From contig NZ_CP067134.1 in NCBI RefSeq assembly GCF_028553765.1, positions 3,081,001-3,145,000 of the forward strand: a DNA stretch of 64,000 bases, in the 5' to 3' direction. A program made the position numbers and the translations under genes. A model generated the notes under the pieces. That model was not told the origin of the DNA. It saw nothing but the letters and a program-made list of their open reading frames with translations, and ran no database searches. Shown here in pieces: positions 46,934 to 56,086 of the stretch (position 1 is its first letter; every line of letters begins with the position of its first letter). This DNA comes from Paracoccus stylophorae. GTDB lineage: Bacteria > Pseudomonadota > Alphaproteobacteria > Rhodobacterales > Rhodobacteraceae.

Positions 46934-47380
46934 GTGACGCATTTCCCCCGCCTCGCCGCGCTGGCCGTCACCCTGCGCGGCGATCGGGTGCTGCTGGCCC
47001 GCCGCCGCAACCCGCCCGATGCCGGTCTTTGGGGCTTTCCCGGCGGCCATGTCGATCCCGGCGAAACCGCGCTGGCGGCCGCCGTGCGCGAACTGGCCGA
47101 GGAAACCGGGATCGTGGCGACGCCGCGTGTCTATCTGGACAATGTCGATCTGATCCGGCGCGACGCGGATGGCACGCTGCGCTTTCATTTCCTGCTGGCG
47201 GCGGTTCTGTGCGACTATGTCTCGGGCCAGCCGGTGGCGGCCGATGACGCGCTGGACGCGGCATGGTGGCCGGTGGACCGGGTCCTGTCCGGCGATCTGC
47301 CGCTGTCCGAACATGTCGTCACCATCCTGTCCCGCGCGTGCTGCCACCCCGGCGGCGCGGGAACCGATCCGTCGCCCTAG
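46934..47380 (+). CDS. Nudix hydrolase
   Basis: The 148-residue protein starts at GTG 46934, 10 bases after gcrA, and has a complete Nudix box, [18 protein letters not shown] followed by AEETGI, near residues 37-60. The fold hydrolyses nucleoside diphosphate derivatives with Mg. The N-terminal [20 protein letters not shown] and length resemble the NUDIX ADP-sugar/8-oxo-dGTP type; the substrate is unknown. Its stop codon shares the CTAG tetranucleotide with the stop of the convergent nudC gene. Confidence 0.88.
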   Translation: MTHFPRLAALAVTLRGDRVLLARRRNPPDAGLWGFPGGHVDPGETALAAAVRELAEETGIVATPRVYLDNVDLIRRDADGTLRFHFLLAAVLCDYVSGQPVAADDALDAAWWPVDRVLSGDLPLSEHVVTILSRACCHPGGAGTDPSP

Positions 47381-48339
47381 ATCCCGTCGATCTGGCCCCG
47401 GACCCAGGCCCGCAGGATCACCTGCGCCACCGCCCCCTTGCGCGCCGGCGCGATGCGGTCGTGGCGCCCCTCCAGCGCCTCGGCGATCTCGGACCGGCTG
47501 ACCCAGATCGCATCCTCCAGCTCGTGCGGATCGCGGCTGATCTCGGTCGTCAGCGCCCGTCCCGCGCAGCCGATCATCAGCGAGGCCGGAAACGGCCAGG
47601 GCTGCGAGGTGACATAGCGGATCTCGTCCACCACGATCGCCGTCTCCTCCATCACCTCGCGCCGCACCGCCTCCTCCACGCTCTCGCCCGGCTCCATAAA
47701 ACCGGCCAGCAGCGAATACATCCGCTCGGGCCAGCCCGGCTGGCGACCCAGCAACACCCGGTCGCCATCCAGCACCAGCATGATGACCACCGGATCGGTG
47801 CGCGGAAAATGCGTGCGCCCGCAGGACGGGCAGTCGAACCGCCAGCCGGCATGGGACACGACGTTGCGATGCCCGCAATTGGCGCAGAACCCGTGCGTCA
47901 CCCGCCATTCGAAGATGCCCTTGGCCGCCGCGGCGATGCCCGCATCGGCATGGGTCATGTCGGCCATGACGGCGCGCAGATCGATGAACTTGCGGCTCTC
48001 GGACAGATCCAGCGTCCGCGAATCGATGAACGTCGCCGGATGGCCGTCCGCAGGCGCCAGGTAGGAGACATCGGCGGCGAAATGCGCCCGTCCCGCGCCG
48101 TCCAGACCCATGAAGACACCCGGTTCGGGACAGGCCGTGACCAGATCCTCGGCCGCCGACAGCCAGGCCAGCCGCGGCCCCGCCGCGCCCAGATCGAACA
48201 GCGGCTTGCCGCGCCACACCGGCAGCACCAGCGACCCCGGATCGGCCAGGCGCGCGGCCATCTCGGGTCCGTTCGCGCGCAGCCGGTCGGCACGGTTCAG
48301 AAAGCTGCCAGCAAAGGTCACATCGGATTCGGGAATCAT
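47377..48339 (-). CDS. nudC: NAD(+)/NADH pyrophosphatase (decapping-type Nudix enzyme)
   Basis: The 320-residue protein starts [21 protein letters not shown] zinc ribbon [20 protein letters not shown] continuing to SCG precedes the Nudix domain, with [20 protein letters not shown] and MEETAIVV. The NudC-type [11 protein letters not shown] follows about 17 residues after the box. It hydrolyses NADH/NAD to NMNH and AMP and removes NAD caps from RNA in other bacteria. It converges with another Nudix gene, the two stops overlapping in CTAG. Confidence 0.93.
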   Translation of the reverse strand: MIPESDVTFAGSFLNRADRLRANGPEMAARLADPGSLVLPVWRGKPLFDLGAAGPRLAWLSAAEDLVTACPEPGVFMGLDGAGRAHFAADVSYLAPADGHPATFIDSRTLDLSESRKFIDLRAVMADMTHADAGIAAAAKGIFEWRVTHGFCANCGHRNVVSHAGWRFDCPSCGRTHFPRTDPVVIMLVLDGDRVLLGRQPGWPERMYSLLAGFMEPGESVEEAVRREVMEETAIVVDEIRYVTSQPWPFPASLMIGCAGRALTTEISRDPHELEDAIWVSRSEIAEALEGRHDRIAPARKGAVAQVILRAWVRGQIDGI

Positions 48340-48700
48340 GCCCCGGATGCTGCCTCGCCCCCGCCCGCCGGGCAAGCCCCGGCCCCGCACCCGCCCGAAC
48401 GCCGCCAGGCCCGTCTTCGGTGTCCAAATATCCCGGGGGACGGGCCGCACGGCCCGGGGGGCAGCGCCCCCCTCCGGCGCTCGGACGGGCGCGCAACGCC
48501 CGCAAGCGGTGTACACGCTGTGCCTGCGCGGTGCCGCCCCGGTGCATGGCCGGTGCAGGCCCCGTCCCCAGCAATTGCGGGCGTTCGACGCCCACCGCTG
48601 CCGATCCCCGTTGCGCGGTGCCGCGATGCAACGCCCGCCACTTTCCTTCGCCCCGCAACGCGGCTAGACACGGCGCCGACTGACAAGGACGCATCCCCTC
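48340..48700. other. Intergenic region between nudC and metG
   Basis: These 361 bases hold no convincing gene. They contain the inverted double-hairpin repeat (48426-48472) and several GC-rich inverted stretches. No good sigma70 promoter for metG is evident; a TAGACA at 48663-48668 is a weak -10 without a convincing -35. Reading frames here lack a start with a ribosome site and are antisense-like in codon use. Confidence 0.6.
48426..48472 (+). repeat. Double-hairpin intergenic repeat, copy 2 (inverted relative to copy 1)
   Basis: Read on the + strand: the AAATATCCCGGGGG tail, then CGGGCC-gcac-GGCCCG, then GGGGGC-agc-GCCCCC. The reverse complement has the same order as copy 1 at 43538: GGGGGC hairpin, a variable stem, and the CCCCCGGGATATTT tail. 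The second stem differs in sequence but keeps its pairing. Confidence 0.65.
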
Positions 48701-50419
48701 ATGGCCCGCCACCTCATCACCTCCGCGCTGCCCTATATCAACGGCATCAAGCATCTGGGAAACCTGGTCGGCAGCCAGCTTCCGGCCGATCTCTATGCCC
48801 GTTATCTGCGCGCCCGCGGCCACGAGGTGATGTTCATCTGCGCCACCGACGAACACGGCACCCCGGCCGAACTGGCGGCGGCCAGGACGGGCGAGCCGGT
48901 GGCCGAATACTGCGCCCGGATGCACCGGGTGCAGGCCGATCTGGCGGACGGCTTCGGGCTGTCCTTCGACCTCTACGGCCGCTCGTCCAGCGACCGCAAC
49001 CACCGCCTGACCCAGCATTTCGCGGGCCGGCTGGCCGATAACGGCCTGATCCGCGAAGTCACTGAAAAACAGGTCTATTCCATCGACGACGGCCGCTTTC
49101 TGCCCGACCGCTATATCGAGGGTACCTGCCCGAATTGCGGCTATGACAAGGCCCGCGGCGACCAGTGCGAGAACTGCACCAAGCAGCTTGACCCCACCGA
49201 CCTGATCGCCCCGCGCAGCGCCATCTCCGGCAGCACCAATCTCGAGATGCGCGAGACCAAGCACCTGTATCTGCGCCAATCCGCGCTCAGGGACCAGATC
49301 GCAGCCTGGATCGACAGCAAGACCGACTGGCCGATCCTGACCACCTCGATCGCCCGGAAATGGCTGAACGACGGCGACGGCTTGCAGGATCGCGGCATCA
49401 CCCGCGATCTGAACTGGGGCATCCCGGTCAAGCGCGGCGACCGGGACTGGCCGGGGATGGAGGGCAAGGTCTTCTATGTCTGGTTCGACGCGCCCATCGA
49501 ATACATCGCCGCCACCGCCGAATGGGCCGACGCGCATGGCCGCCCCGACGCCGACTGGCGCCGCTGGTGGCGCACCGACGAGGGCGCGGACGACGTGACC
49601 TATACCCAGTTCATGGGCAAGGACAACGTGCCCTTCCACACGCTGTCCTTTCCGGCCACGCTGATCGGCTCGGGCGAGCCGTGGAAGCTGGTCGATTACA
49701 TCAAGTCCTTCAATTACCTGACTTATGACGGCGGCCAGTTCAGCACCTCGCAGGGGCGCGGCGTGTTCATGGATCAGGCGCTGGAAATCCTGCCCGCCGA
49801 TTACTGGCGCTGGTGGCTTCTGTCGCACGCGCCGGAATCGGGCGACAGCGAGTTCACGTGGGACAATTTCCAGCAATCGGTGAACAAGGACCTGGCCGAC
49901 GTGCTGGGCAATTTCGTCAGCCGCGTCACCAAGTTCTGCCGCAGCAAGTTCGGCGAAACCGTGCCCGGCGGCGGCGAATACGGCGCCGACGAGGAACGGC
50001 TGATCGCCGATCTGACCGCCCGTCTTCGGGCCTATCAGGACTGCATGGCGCGGATGGAGATCCGCAAATCCGCGGCCGAATTGCGCGCGATCTGGGTGCT
50101 GGGCAACGAATATCTGCAAAGCGCCGCGCCGTGGTCGACCTTCAAGACCGACCCCGAACGGGCCGCGATGCAGGTGCGGCTTGGGCTGAACCTGATCCGG
50201 CTTTACGCGGTGCTGTCCGCCCCGTTCCTGCCCTTCGCCGCCCGGTCCATGTTGCAGGCGATGCGCACCGAGAACCGCGCCTGGCCGGGCGACGTGGCGC
50301 AGGCATTGCAGGCGCTGCCCGAGGGTCACGATTTCACCGTGCCCGACGTGCTGTTCGCCAAGATCACCGACGATCAGCGCGCCGATTGGGAGCAGCGTTT
50401 CAGCGGCATCCGCAGCTGA
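48701..50419 (+). CDS. metG: Methionyl-tRNA synthetase
   Basis: The 572-residue enzyme starts [20 protein letters not shown] (HIGH-type signature HLGN). It has a zinc knuckle [19 protein letters not shown], the [11 protein letters not shown] active-site segment and a KMSKS-like loop [10 protein letters not shown]. It charges tRNA-Met with methionine. The length and absence of a C-terminal EMAP domain fit alphaproteobacterial MetRS. It stands alone ahead of the arginase gene with a 61-base gap. Confidence 0.96.
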   Translation: MARHLITSALPYINGIKHLGNLVGSQLPADLYARYLRARGHEVMFICATDEHGTPAELAAARTGEPVAEYCARMHRVQADLADGFGLSFDLYGRSSSDRNHRLTQHFAGRLADNGLIREVTEKQVYSIDDGRFLPDRYIEGTCPNCGYDKARGDQCENCTKQLDPTDLIAPRSAISGSTNLEMRETKHLYLRQSALRDQIAAWIDSKTDWPILTTSIARKWLNDGDGLQDRGITRDLNWGIPVKRGDRDWPGMEGKVFYVWFDAPIEYIAATAEWADAHGRPDADWRRWWRTDEGADDVTYTQFMGKDNVPFHTLSFPATLIGSGEPWKLVDYIKSFNYLTYDGGQFSTSQGRGVFMDQALEILPADYWRWWLLSHAPESGDSEFTWDNFQQSVNKDLADVLGNFVSRVTKFCRSKFGETVPGGGEYGADEERLIADLTARLRAYQDCMARMEIRKSAAELRAIWVLGNEYLQSAAPWSTFKTDPERAAMQVRLGLNLIRLYAVLSAPFLPFAARSMLQAMRTENRAWPGDVAQALQALPEGHDFTVPDVLFAKITDDQRADWEQRFSGIRS

Positions 50420-50480
50420 TTGCAGGTGGACTTTCGGTCCCGCCCGGTCTTGGCTGGCGCGCAAGTGACAGGAGAAACCG

Positions 50481-51404
50481 ATGACCCACTGCATTCTGCT
50501 GGGCGCCCCGGTCGATGAGGGCCAGCGCCGTCCTGGTTGCCTGATGGGCCCCGCCGCCTATCGCACCGCCGGGCTGACCGCGACCCTGGCCGCGCTTGGC
50601 CACAGCGTCGAGGATCGCGGCGATGTCCGCCCCGCCGCGCCGGGAACCCAGACCTGCGCCAACCCCGCTGTCCATCACCTGCCCGAAACCATCGCCTGGA
50701 CCGATGCGCTGCGCGAGGCCACGGCGGCGGCCCTGACAGACGGCTTGCCGATCATCATGGGCGGCGATCATTCGCTGGCGCTTGGGACGGTGGCGGGCGT
50801 CGCGGCCCATGCCGCCCGGGTGAACCGGCCGCAATTCGTGATCTGGCTGGACGCGCACAGCGATTTCCACACCATCGAGTCCACGACCTCGGGCAATCTG
50901 CACGGCACGCCGATGGCCTATGCCTGCGGGTTGCCGGGCTTCGATCCGATGCCCGCCTTTCCGAACCCGATTCCGGGCGCGAATATCTGCATGTTCGGCA
51001 TCCGCAGCGTCGATCCCGCCGAACATGCGGCGATGCAGCCGACCGACATCACCGTGAACGACATGCGGGTTCTGGACGAACAGGGCATCGTCGCGCCGCT
51101 GCGCGATTTCCTGAACCGGGTGCGCACCGCGAACGGGCTTTTGCATGTCAGCCTGGACGTGGATTTTCTGGACCCCTCGATCGCGCCGGCGGTCGGCACC
51201 ACCGTGCCCGGCGGCACCACCTTCCGCGAGGCGCATCTGGTCATGGAATTGCTGCACGAATCCGGGCTTGTGACCTCGCTGGATCTGGTCGAGCTGAACC
51301 CGTTTCTGGACGAACGCGGGCGCACCGCGCGGCTGATGGTCGATCTGGTCGGCAGCCTGATGGGCCGCAAGGTCTTCGACCGCCCGACCCGCAGCTATGG
51401 CTGA
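50481..51404 (+). CDS. rocF: Arginase
   Basis: The 307-residue enzyme of the ureohydrolase family starts MTHCILLGAPVDEGQRRPGC (SD AGGAGA). Binuclear Mn ligands are in IIMGGDHSLALGTVAG, FVIWLDAHSDFHTIES and LHVSLDVDFLDPSIAP. The TTSGNLHGTPMAYACG motif is that of arginases rather than agmatinases. It cleaves arginine to ornithine and urea, opposing the argD/argF pathway at 42556-45244. Oddly the substrate loop reads SDFHT where many arginases have ADINT. Confidence 0.9.
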   Translation: MTHCILLGAPVDEGQRRPGCLMGPAAYRTAGLTATLAALGHSVEDRGDVRPAAPGTQTCANPAVHHLPETIAWTDALREATAAALTDGLPIIMGGDHSLALGTVAGVAAHAARVNRPQFVIWLDAHSDFHTIESTTSGNLHGTPMAYACGLPGFDPMPAFPNPIPGANICMFGIRSVDPAEHAAMQPTDITVNDMRVLDEQGIVAPLRDFLNRVRTANGLLHVSLDVDFLDPSIAPAVGTTVPGGTTFREAHLVMELLHESGLVTSLDLVELNPFLDERGRTARLMVDLVGSLMGRKVFDRPTRSYG

Positions 51405-51435
51405 CGCAGCGGTGGCGCACGGACCTATGTTCCGC

Positions 51436-51464
51436 TTGATTAATGCAGATCGCTTGGCTAGCCA
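51436..51464 (+). promoter_or_regulatory. Candidate sigma70 promoter of tRNA-Leu
   Basis: TTGATT (51436-51441) and TAGCCA (51459-51464) lie 17 bases apart, ending 10 bases before the tRNA 5' end. Confidence 0.5.
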
Positions 51465-51474
51465 CGTCTGGCTT

Positions 51475-51559
51475 GCGGGCGTGGTGGAACGGTAGACACA
51501 AGCGACTTAAAATCGCTAGGGCCCAGCCCGTGCGGGTTCGACTCCCGCCGCCCGCACCA
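51475..51559 (+). tRNA. tRNA-Leu (anticodon TAA)
   Basis: An 85-base class II tRNA with acceptor GCGGGCG/CGCCCGC, D-arm TGGTGGAACGGTAGACACA, and anticodon stem AGCGA/TCGCT enclosing CTTAAAA (TAA at 34-36). It has a long variable arm GGGCCCAGCCCGT, T-arm GCGGGTTCGACTCCCGC, discriminator A and an encoded CCA. A promoter and terminator frame it. Confidence 0.96.
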
Positions 51560-51596
51560 GCCCGCCGGCATCGGATCATCCGGCATGAAACGCGAA

Positions 51597-51625
51597 AGGC
51601 CGGTCGCGCGGACCGGCCTGTCTTT
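51597..51625 (+). terminator. Intrinsic terminator after tRNA-Leu
   Basis: AGGCCGGTC and GACCGGCCT form a perfect 9-bp stem with a 5-base loop, followed by GTCTTT. Confidence 0.8.
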
Positions 51626-51634
51626 CATCAAACC

Positions 51635-51710
51635 TGGTGCCGGTGAAGGGACTCGAACCCCCGACCCCATCATTACGAATGACGTGCTCTACCAGCTGAG
51701 CTACACCGGC
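51635..51710 (-). tRNA. tRNA-Thr (anticodon CGT)
   Basis: A 76-base minus-strand tRNA with acceptor GCCGGTG/CACCGGC, D-arm AGCTCAGCTGGTAGAGC, anticodon stem CGTCA/TGATG around TTCGTAA (CGT at 34-36). It has T-arm GGGGGTTCGAGTCCC, discriminator A and encoded CCA. It reads the ACG codon. Confidence 0.96.
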
Positions 51711-51791
51711 ATCAGGTTGTGCGGCGCCGGATAGCAGGTTCCGGCGAAAGGGGGAAGAGGGGCGATGCGTTTTTCGCCCCCCCCCGCCCCG

Positions 51792-53621
51792 TCACTTCCG
51801 TTTGCGGGGTGCGGGTTCGTTCCAGTTGTCGTCCTCGGGCGGCTCGACATCGGGGCGCACGGGGCTGGCCTCGGCGGGTTCTGCCGGGGCTGGGACGGTT
51901 TCGGCCTCCGGCGGCGGCGCCTTTGCCGGCGCAGGTTCGGGCGTGCGGTCGGTGCTTGCCGGTTCGATCTCGATAAAGTCCTGCTCGCGCGGGACCATGC
52001 CGGGCGCCACATCGGCCACCTCGATCCTCGTCGCGGGCTTGGCGGGCTTGGTGCCGGTTGCCGGCGGCGCGGGCCGGGGCTGGGCCGCGGGTTCCGGGTC
52101 CGGCTGCGCTGTCTGCTGCGGCTCGATCTGCGGCTCGGGCGGCGTTTCCAGATCGGGCGGCGCGGCTTTGGCGATCACCGGGTCGCGCTTGGGCTCGCGG
52201 TCGTCCCGCGCCGGTTCGTCCTCGTCCGAAGATCTGGGCGCGCCGACCAGCAACGGCAGCATTTCGGCCCCGGTCGCGGGCGCGGCGGCGACACTGCGCT
52301 TCATGTCGGGTTCGCGCCATGTCAGCGTGTCGAAGCCGCCGCAGCTGTCGCAGACCGGCGCCCAGTCGGCCATCACGTTGTGGCAGTTGTCGCAGACCCA
52401 TTGCGGCCCGCGCGAGGCGGTCAGCGCGCGCGCCAGCCAGCCGCGCACGACGCTGTCATCGGCACCCTCGCCGCGTTCCACCGCAGCCATGATCGACAGC
52501 GTGCGGACGGTCGGATGCGTCTCGGCCAGATCGCCAAGCGCGCGCCGCGCGCCGGGGAAATCCTCGGCCGCCAGCAACAGTTCGGCCTGCAACAGACGCG
52601 ATTCCTCGGCATCGGGATTCTTCTTGATCAGCCGGTCGAACCGCTTCAGCCGGGCCGCCGGCGTCTCGTCGGGCGCAATCTCGGCATAGGTTGCGGCGAT
52701 GTCGGGATGCGGGCGCACCGACCACGTCTTTTCCAGCACGCGCGCGGCGTTGCGCAGATCCTTCTGCGCGATATAGCTGCGGGCGGCCAAGACGGCGGCC
52801 GGGATCAGGTCGGGCGAGGCGCGGTTGGCGGAAATCGCCGCCTCGCGCGCGCTGATGGAATTGCCCGATGCCAGAACCTCGCTGGCCTCTTGCAGGGCCA
52901 GCACGGCATCGCGGCGCAGATGCACGTCCTGCGGCAGATCGCCCTGCTTGCGCTTGTCCTTCAGCAATTGCCGCGCGCCTTTCCAGTCGCCTTCGCGCAT
53001 TTCAAGTTCCAGCAGCGTGTCCTGAACCTCCTTGTGGCGGGGTTTCAGCGCATAGGCTTTCTGCGCCAGCAGCAGGGCGGTGCCGGTATCGCCCTCGGCC
53101 AGCTTCTGCCGCATCAGGCCGCGCACGCCGATGAAGCGCGTGCGGTCGTCGTCCAGCAACTGGCGATACACGCTGTTGGCCTTGGCGTCGTCGCCCGCGA
53201 CCTCGGCCGCCTGCGCGGCCAGCAGGTTGGTCAGATGCGGCTTGTCCAGATATTTCGCCGCCTTGCTGGCCTTGTCCTGTGCCAGTTTCCCCTCGCCCGA
53301 GGCGACGGCCAGCATCCCCTCGCCCAACGCATCGTAACCCTTGCGCTCGCGCGAGCGGGCGAAATAGCGGTCGATGGCGGTCTCGTCGCCGGCGATGAAG
53401 CGCAGCAACGCCAGAAGCAGGCCCAGGATCTTGAAGATCATCCAGGCAACGATCATCAGGATCAGCAGGGCGATGATCGCCTTGACCGGGGTCAGCGCGA
53501 TCTCCGTGCCGCCATATTCCAGTCGCAGCATCTGGCCGGTCTCGGACAGGTGCATGGCCCCAAGGGCGATGGCCAGCACGACGGCAAAGAAGAAAAGGAT
53601 TTTCAACAACGACAAGAACAT
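51792..53621 (-). CDS. hemY: HemY-like membrane TPR protein with C-terminal zinc-ribbon extension
   Basis: The 609-residue protein starts MFLSLLKILFFFAVVLAIAL, with two N-terminal membrane segments (residues ~3-20 and ~39-62), the HemY_N domain, then TPR-like helices to ~400. Near residues 408-427 there is a CDNCHNVMADWAPVCDSCGG zinc-ribbon, and from ~430 an acidic, Pro-rich, disordered tail. The alphaproteobacterial HemY is a membrane protein of the haem pathway locus with uncertain function, distinct from the protoporphyrinogen oxidase of the same name. It lies 10 bases after mic60 in hemD-mic60-hemY. Confidence 0.85.
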   Translation of the reverse strand: MFLSLLKILFFFAVVLAIALGAMHLSETGQMLRLEYGGTEIALTPVKAIIALLILMIVAWMIFKILGLLLALLRFIAGDETAIDRYFARSRERKGYDALGEGMLAVASGEGKLAQDKASKAAKYLDKPHLTNLLAAQAAEVAGDDAKANSVYRQLLDDDRTRFIGVRGLMRQKLAEGDTGTALLLAQKAYALKPRHKEVQDTLLELEMREGDWKGARQLLKDKRKQGDLPQDVHLRRDAVLALQEASEVLASGNSISAREAAISANRASPDLIPAAVLAARSYIAQKDLRNAARVLEKTWSVRPHPDIAATYAEIAPDETPAARLKRFDRLIKKNPDAEESRLLQAELLLAAEDFPGARRALGDLAETHPTVRTLSIMAAVERGEGADDSVVRGWLARALTASRGPQWVCDNCHNVMADWAPVCDSCGGFDTLTWREPDMKRSVAAAPATGAEMLPLLVGAPRSSDEDEPARDDREPKRDPVIAKAAPPDLETPPEPQIEPQQTAQPDPEPAAQPRPAPPATGTKPAKPATRIEVADVAPGMVPREQDFIEIEPASTDRTPEPAPAKAPPPEAETVPAPAEPAEASPVRPDVEPPEDDNWNEPAPRKRK

Positions 53622-53631
53622 GATCGGGCCC

Positions 53632-55257
53632 TCAGTTCGAATTGGCCGACAGATCGGACAGCGCCGACTGGGCATCGCGATATGCGGTGGCGCCGGCGAT
53701 CCAGTCGGCCATGGACGGGGCGGATTTCGCGGCATCCGGCAACGCCTGTATCTCGTCCAGCGCCGCGCCGATCTGTCCGGCCTCGACCTCGGCATTCGCC
53801 CGAGACAGCACCGCATCCGGATCGTCGCCCTCGCGCGGGGCGACGGAGCGGATGCCGGTCTGGGCCCGAAGGAAATTGGTCAGCACGTTGCCGCCCCCGC
53901 TGCCGCCCTCGCGCAGCGAGGCGCGCAGGGCGGCGCGGGCCGCATCGCTGAAATCGGCTTGCAGACTGTCCAGGCTGGGCACCTCGCGCCTCAGCGCGTC
54001 AGGCGGTTCGATGCCCGCGCCTTCCAGCGTCGCCCGCGCCTCATCGGGGGTCACGCCCCGGTCCAGCGCGGCCTGAAGCGAGGCTATGGCGGCCACCGCC
54101 TCGGCCCGTCTGGTGCTGCTTTCGGCGGCCTGTTGCAGCCTTTCGGCCTCTTGCTGCGCGGCCGTGATCTCGGACCGGGCGCTTTCGGCGACGGACTGGA
54201 TCTGCTGTTCCAGCGTGTCGGCCTGATCGGCCAACGCCATCACCTTGTCGGCGGTATCGGGGTCCAGGGTCGGGCGCGCGGCCAGCTCCTCGATCCGCGC
54301 GGCCTGCTGGTCCAGCCGGTCCTGCAATTCCGCGATGCGTTCGGACGCCTGATCGTTCGTCGGTTCCGCCGGTGCGGGCTGCGTTTCCGCGGCGGCGGTT
54401 TCGGCGGCAGGTTCCGGCTCGGACGCGGCCTGCGATTCCGCCGCAGCGGCGCTTTCGGCCAGTTCGGCCCGCAGGGCATCGACCTGTTCGCGCGCCGCAG
54501 CCTCGGCAGCGCTGACCGCCTCGGCGCGGATCGCGTCGGCATCGACGGCGGGCGCAGCCTCTTGCGCGGGGGGTTCGGGCAGCCACGAGGCCGGCAGGTT
54601 CGGCAGCGCCCAGATCGTGACCGCAGCCCCCAGCCCCGCCGCGACCGCCCCGCCCAGGGCAACGGGCCAAAAGCCGGTTCGCTGCACCGTCACGTTCTGC
54701 GTGGGCGCGGGGGTCGAGGCCGGCGTGTCGCGCAAGATCGCCTCGGGCGGCGCGTCCTTCAGCGGGCCTTTCGGCGCGGGATCGGCGTCGGCCCCTGCGG
54801 CGCGCGTCTTGTCAGATTGGTCCGCCTTGTCGTCGGCCGGGGATTTCCCGGCCGTCTGCGCCCCCGTCGCGGGGGGCTGGGATTTCGGCGCAGCCGGCGG
54901 GACGTTCGCGGTGCCGTCGCCCACAAGGCCCGAAGTCATCGCCCCGGCCTTGCCGCCCCCTTCCGCGGCCGATTTGCCGTCCCCCGGCCCGACATCCCTG
55001 GTCGAGATGGTTCCGGGTTTCGCCGCCTCTTTCTTGGCGCGGTCGGCAGAGGGTTCGCCCGAGGCCGAATCCGCCGGCATTGCGCCCGATGGCTTTGCAT
55101 CCGCCTGCGTCGCACCCGAGGGTTTTTCATCTGCCGGCTTTGCCCCGGACGGCTTGGCATCCGTGGGTGTCGTGTCGGCGGGCGTCGTGTCCGCAGCCTT
55201 GCCGGCCTGCGTGGCCTTGGGGCTGCTCGTGGTCTTCTTGTCGTCTGGCTTTTTCAC
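53632..55257 (-). CDS. Mic60/mitofilin-like inner-membrane protein (COG4223)
   Basis: The 541-residue protein starts at GTG 55255-55257 (GGGGA upstream). Residues 1-190 are disordered, rich in Lys, Pro, Ala, Asp and include three 10-residue repeats KPSGAxxADx. One membrane helix follows near 192-215 (FWPVALGGAVAAGLGAAVTI). Next comes an Ala/Glu-rich coiled-coil region (~235-400), and then a C-terminal mitofilin-type helical domain (RREVPSLDSLQADFSDAARA). The mitochondrial homologue shapes cristae; alphaproteobacterial Mic60 in this same haem locus shapes intracytoplasmic membranes. Confidence 0.85.
   Translation of the reverse strand: MKKPDDKKTTSSPKATQAGKAADTTPADTTPTDAKPSGAKPADEKPSGATQADAKPSGAMPADSASGEPSADRAKKEAAKPGTISTRDVGPGDGKSAAEGGGKAGAMTSGLVGDGTANVPPAAPKSQPPATGAQTAGKSPADDKADQSDKTRAAGADADPAPKGPLKDAPPEAILRDTPASTPAPTQNVTVQRTGFWPVALGGAVAAGLGAAVTIWALPNLPASWLPEPPAQEAAPAVDADAIRAEAVSAAEAAAREQVDALRAELAESAAAAESQAASEPEPAAETAAAETQPAPAEPTNDQASERIAELQDRLDQQAARIEELAARPTLDPDTADKVMALADQADTLEQQIQSVAESARSEITAAQQEAERLQQAAESSTRRAEAVAAIASLQAALDRGVTPDEARATLEGAGIEPPDALRREVPSLDSLQADFSDAARAALRASLREGGSGGGNVLTNFLRAQTGIRSVAPREGDDPDAVLSRANAEVEAGQIGAALDEIQALPDAAKSAPSMADWIAGATAYRDAQSALSDLSANSN
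55066..55155 (-). repeat. Tandem 10-residue repeat in the Mic60-like protein
   Basis: Three consecutive copies of a KPSGAxxADx unit (residues 35-64) encoded by 30-base repeats. It lies in the disordered cytosolic part. Copy number may vary between strains. Confidence 0.75.
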
Positions 55258-55352
55258 GTCTTGTCCCCGTCATCGCATCCCACGCCGGCGTCGCTGCCGA
55301 AAGCTTTGGCGCCAGACTAATGACGCGCGGCCCTTTGCTCAACCCGCCGTGA

Positions 55353-56021
55353 TCAGCATGGTTCCGTTCCGGTCAGGCGGCGGATCGCGCCGACCAGACC
55401 ACAGGCGTCGGGTCGTGCGGCGATCCGGGTGCGGGCGGCGGGGCCGTCCCATGCGTCGATCGCGGCCCGGCTGATCCCCGCGATCCACAGCGGCGCGGTG
55501 GCATGGCGCACCGCGCGCGACAGCAGCATGGCCGAACGCGGCGAGAACAGCGGCAGCAGCACCACATCGGTTCCTGCCAGCAGATCCTGCGCCTGCGCCG
55601 TCAGGGGCAGGGGTTGCTGGTCATAGACCACCACCCCCTCGACCGGCAGTTCGCGCGCGACATGGCGGCCGTGGGGATGGATCAGCCGCCGGTCCGATGC
55701 CGCGATCAGCGGCAGCAGGCCGCTGGCCTCGCCGGTGGCGCCCTCGGTCACGTCGAATCCCGCCTGTCGCGCCAGTTCGGCGGTGCGCGGACCCACGCAC
55801 AGGGCCGGACGCCCCCGTCCCGGCCCGGCCGAGGCGATTGCGTGACCCGAGGTGAACACCAGCCCCTCGGCCGCATGCAGCCGCGCCGCGTCGTGATCGA
55901 CCGGCACGATCCGCAGGATCGGAGAGATGATCGCCGCAAACCCGGGCACCATGTCGGCAAAGCGCTGCGAATCCGGCCTTGGGCGGGTCAACAGAAGCGT
56001 AGGCAGCTTGCGCGCCGGCAT
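55353..56021 (-). CDS. hemD: Uroporphyrinogen-III synthase
   Basis: The 222-residue protein starts [20 protein letters not shown] (ATG 56019-56021 with AGAGG upstream). The family is poorly conserved but shows [28 protein letters not shown] and [13 protein letters not shown] with the usual two-domain length. It cyclises hydroxymethylbilane with inversion of ring D in tetrapyrrole synthesis. It is the head of hemD-mic60-hemY. The hemC gene, often upstream, is absent; tsaD diverges 65 bases away. Confidence 0.85.
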   Translation of the reverse strand: MPARKLPTLLLTRPRPDSQRFADMVPGFAAIISPILRIVPVDHDAARLHAAEGLVFTSGHAIASAGPGRGRPALCVGPRTAELARQAGFDVTEGATGEASGLLPLIAASDRRLIHPHGRHVARELPVEGVVVYDQQPLPLTAQAQDLLAGTDVVLLPLFSPRSAMLLSRAVRHATAPLWIAGISRAAIDAWDGPAARTRIAARPDACGLVGAIRRLTGTEPC

Positions 56022-56086
56022 TGGCAACCTCTCTGGTCGATGTTACGTCCTCATGGGTATGCGCCCCTTCCTTGCCCGGCAAGACC

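Noticed and set aside
46700..50494. 1264-codon minus-strand frame opposite metG and neighbours
   Set aside because: Covers several well-supported genes on both strands and has shadow-type composition.
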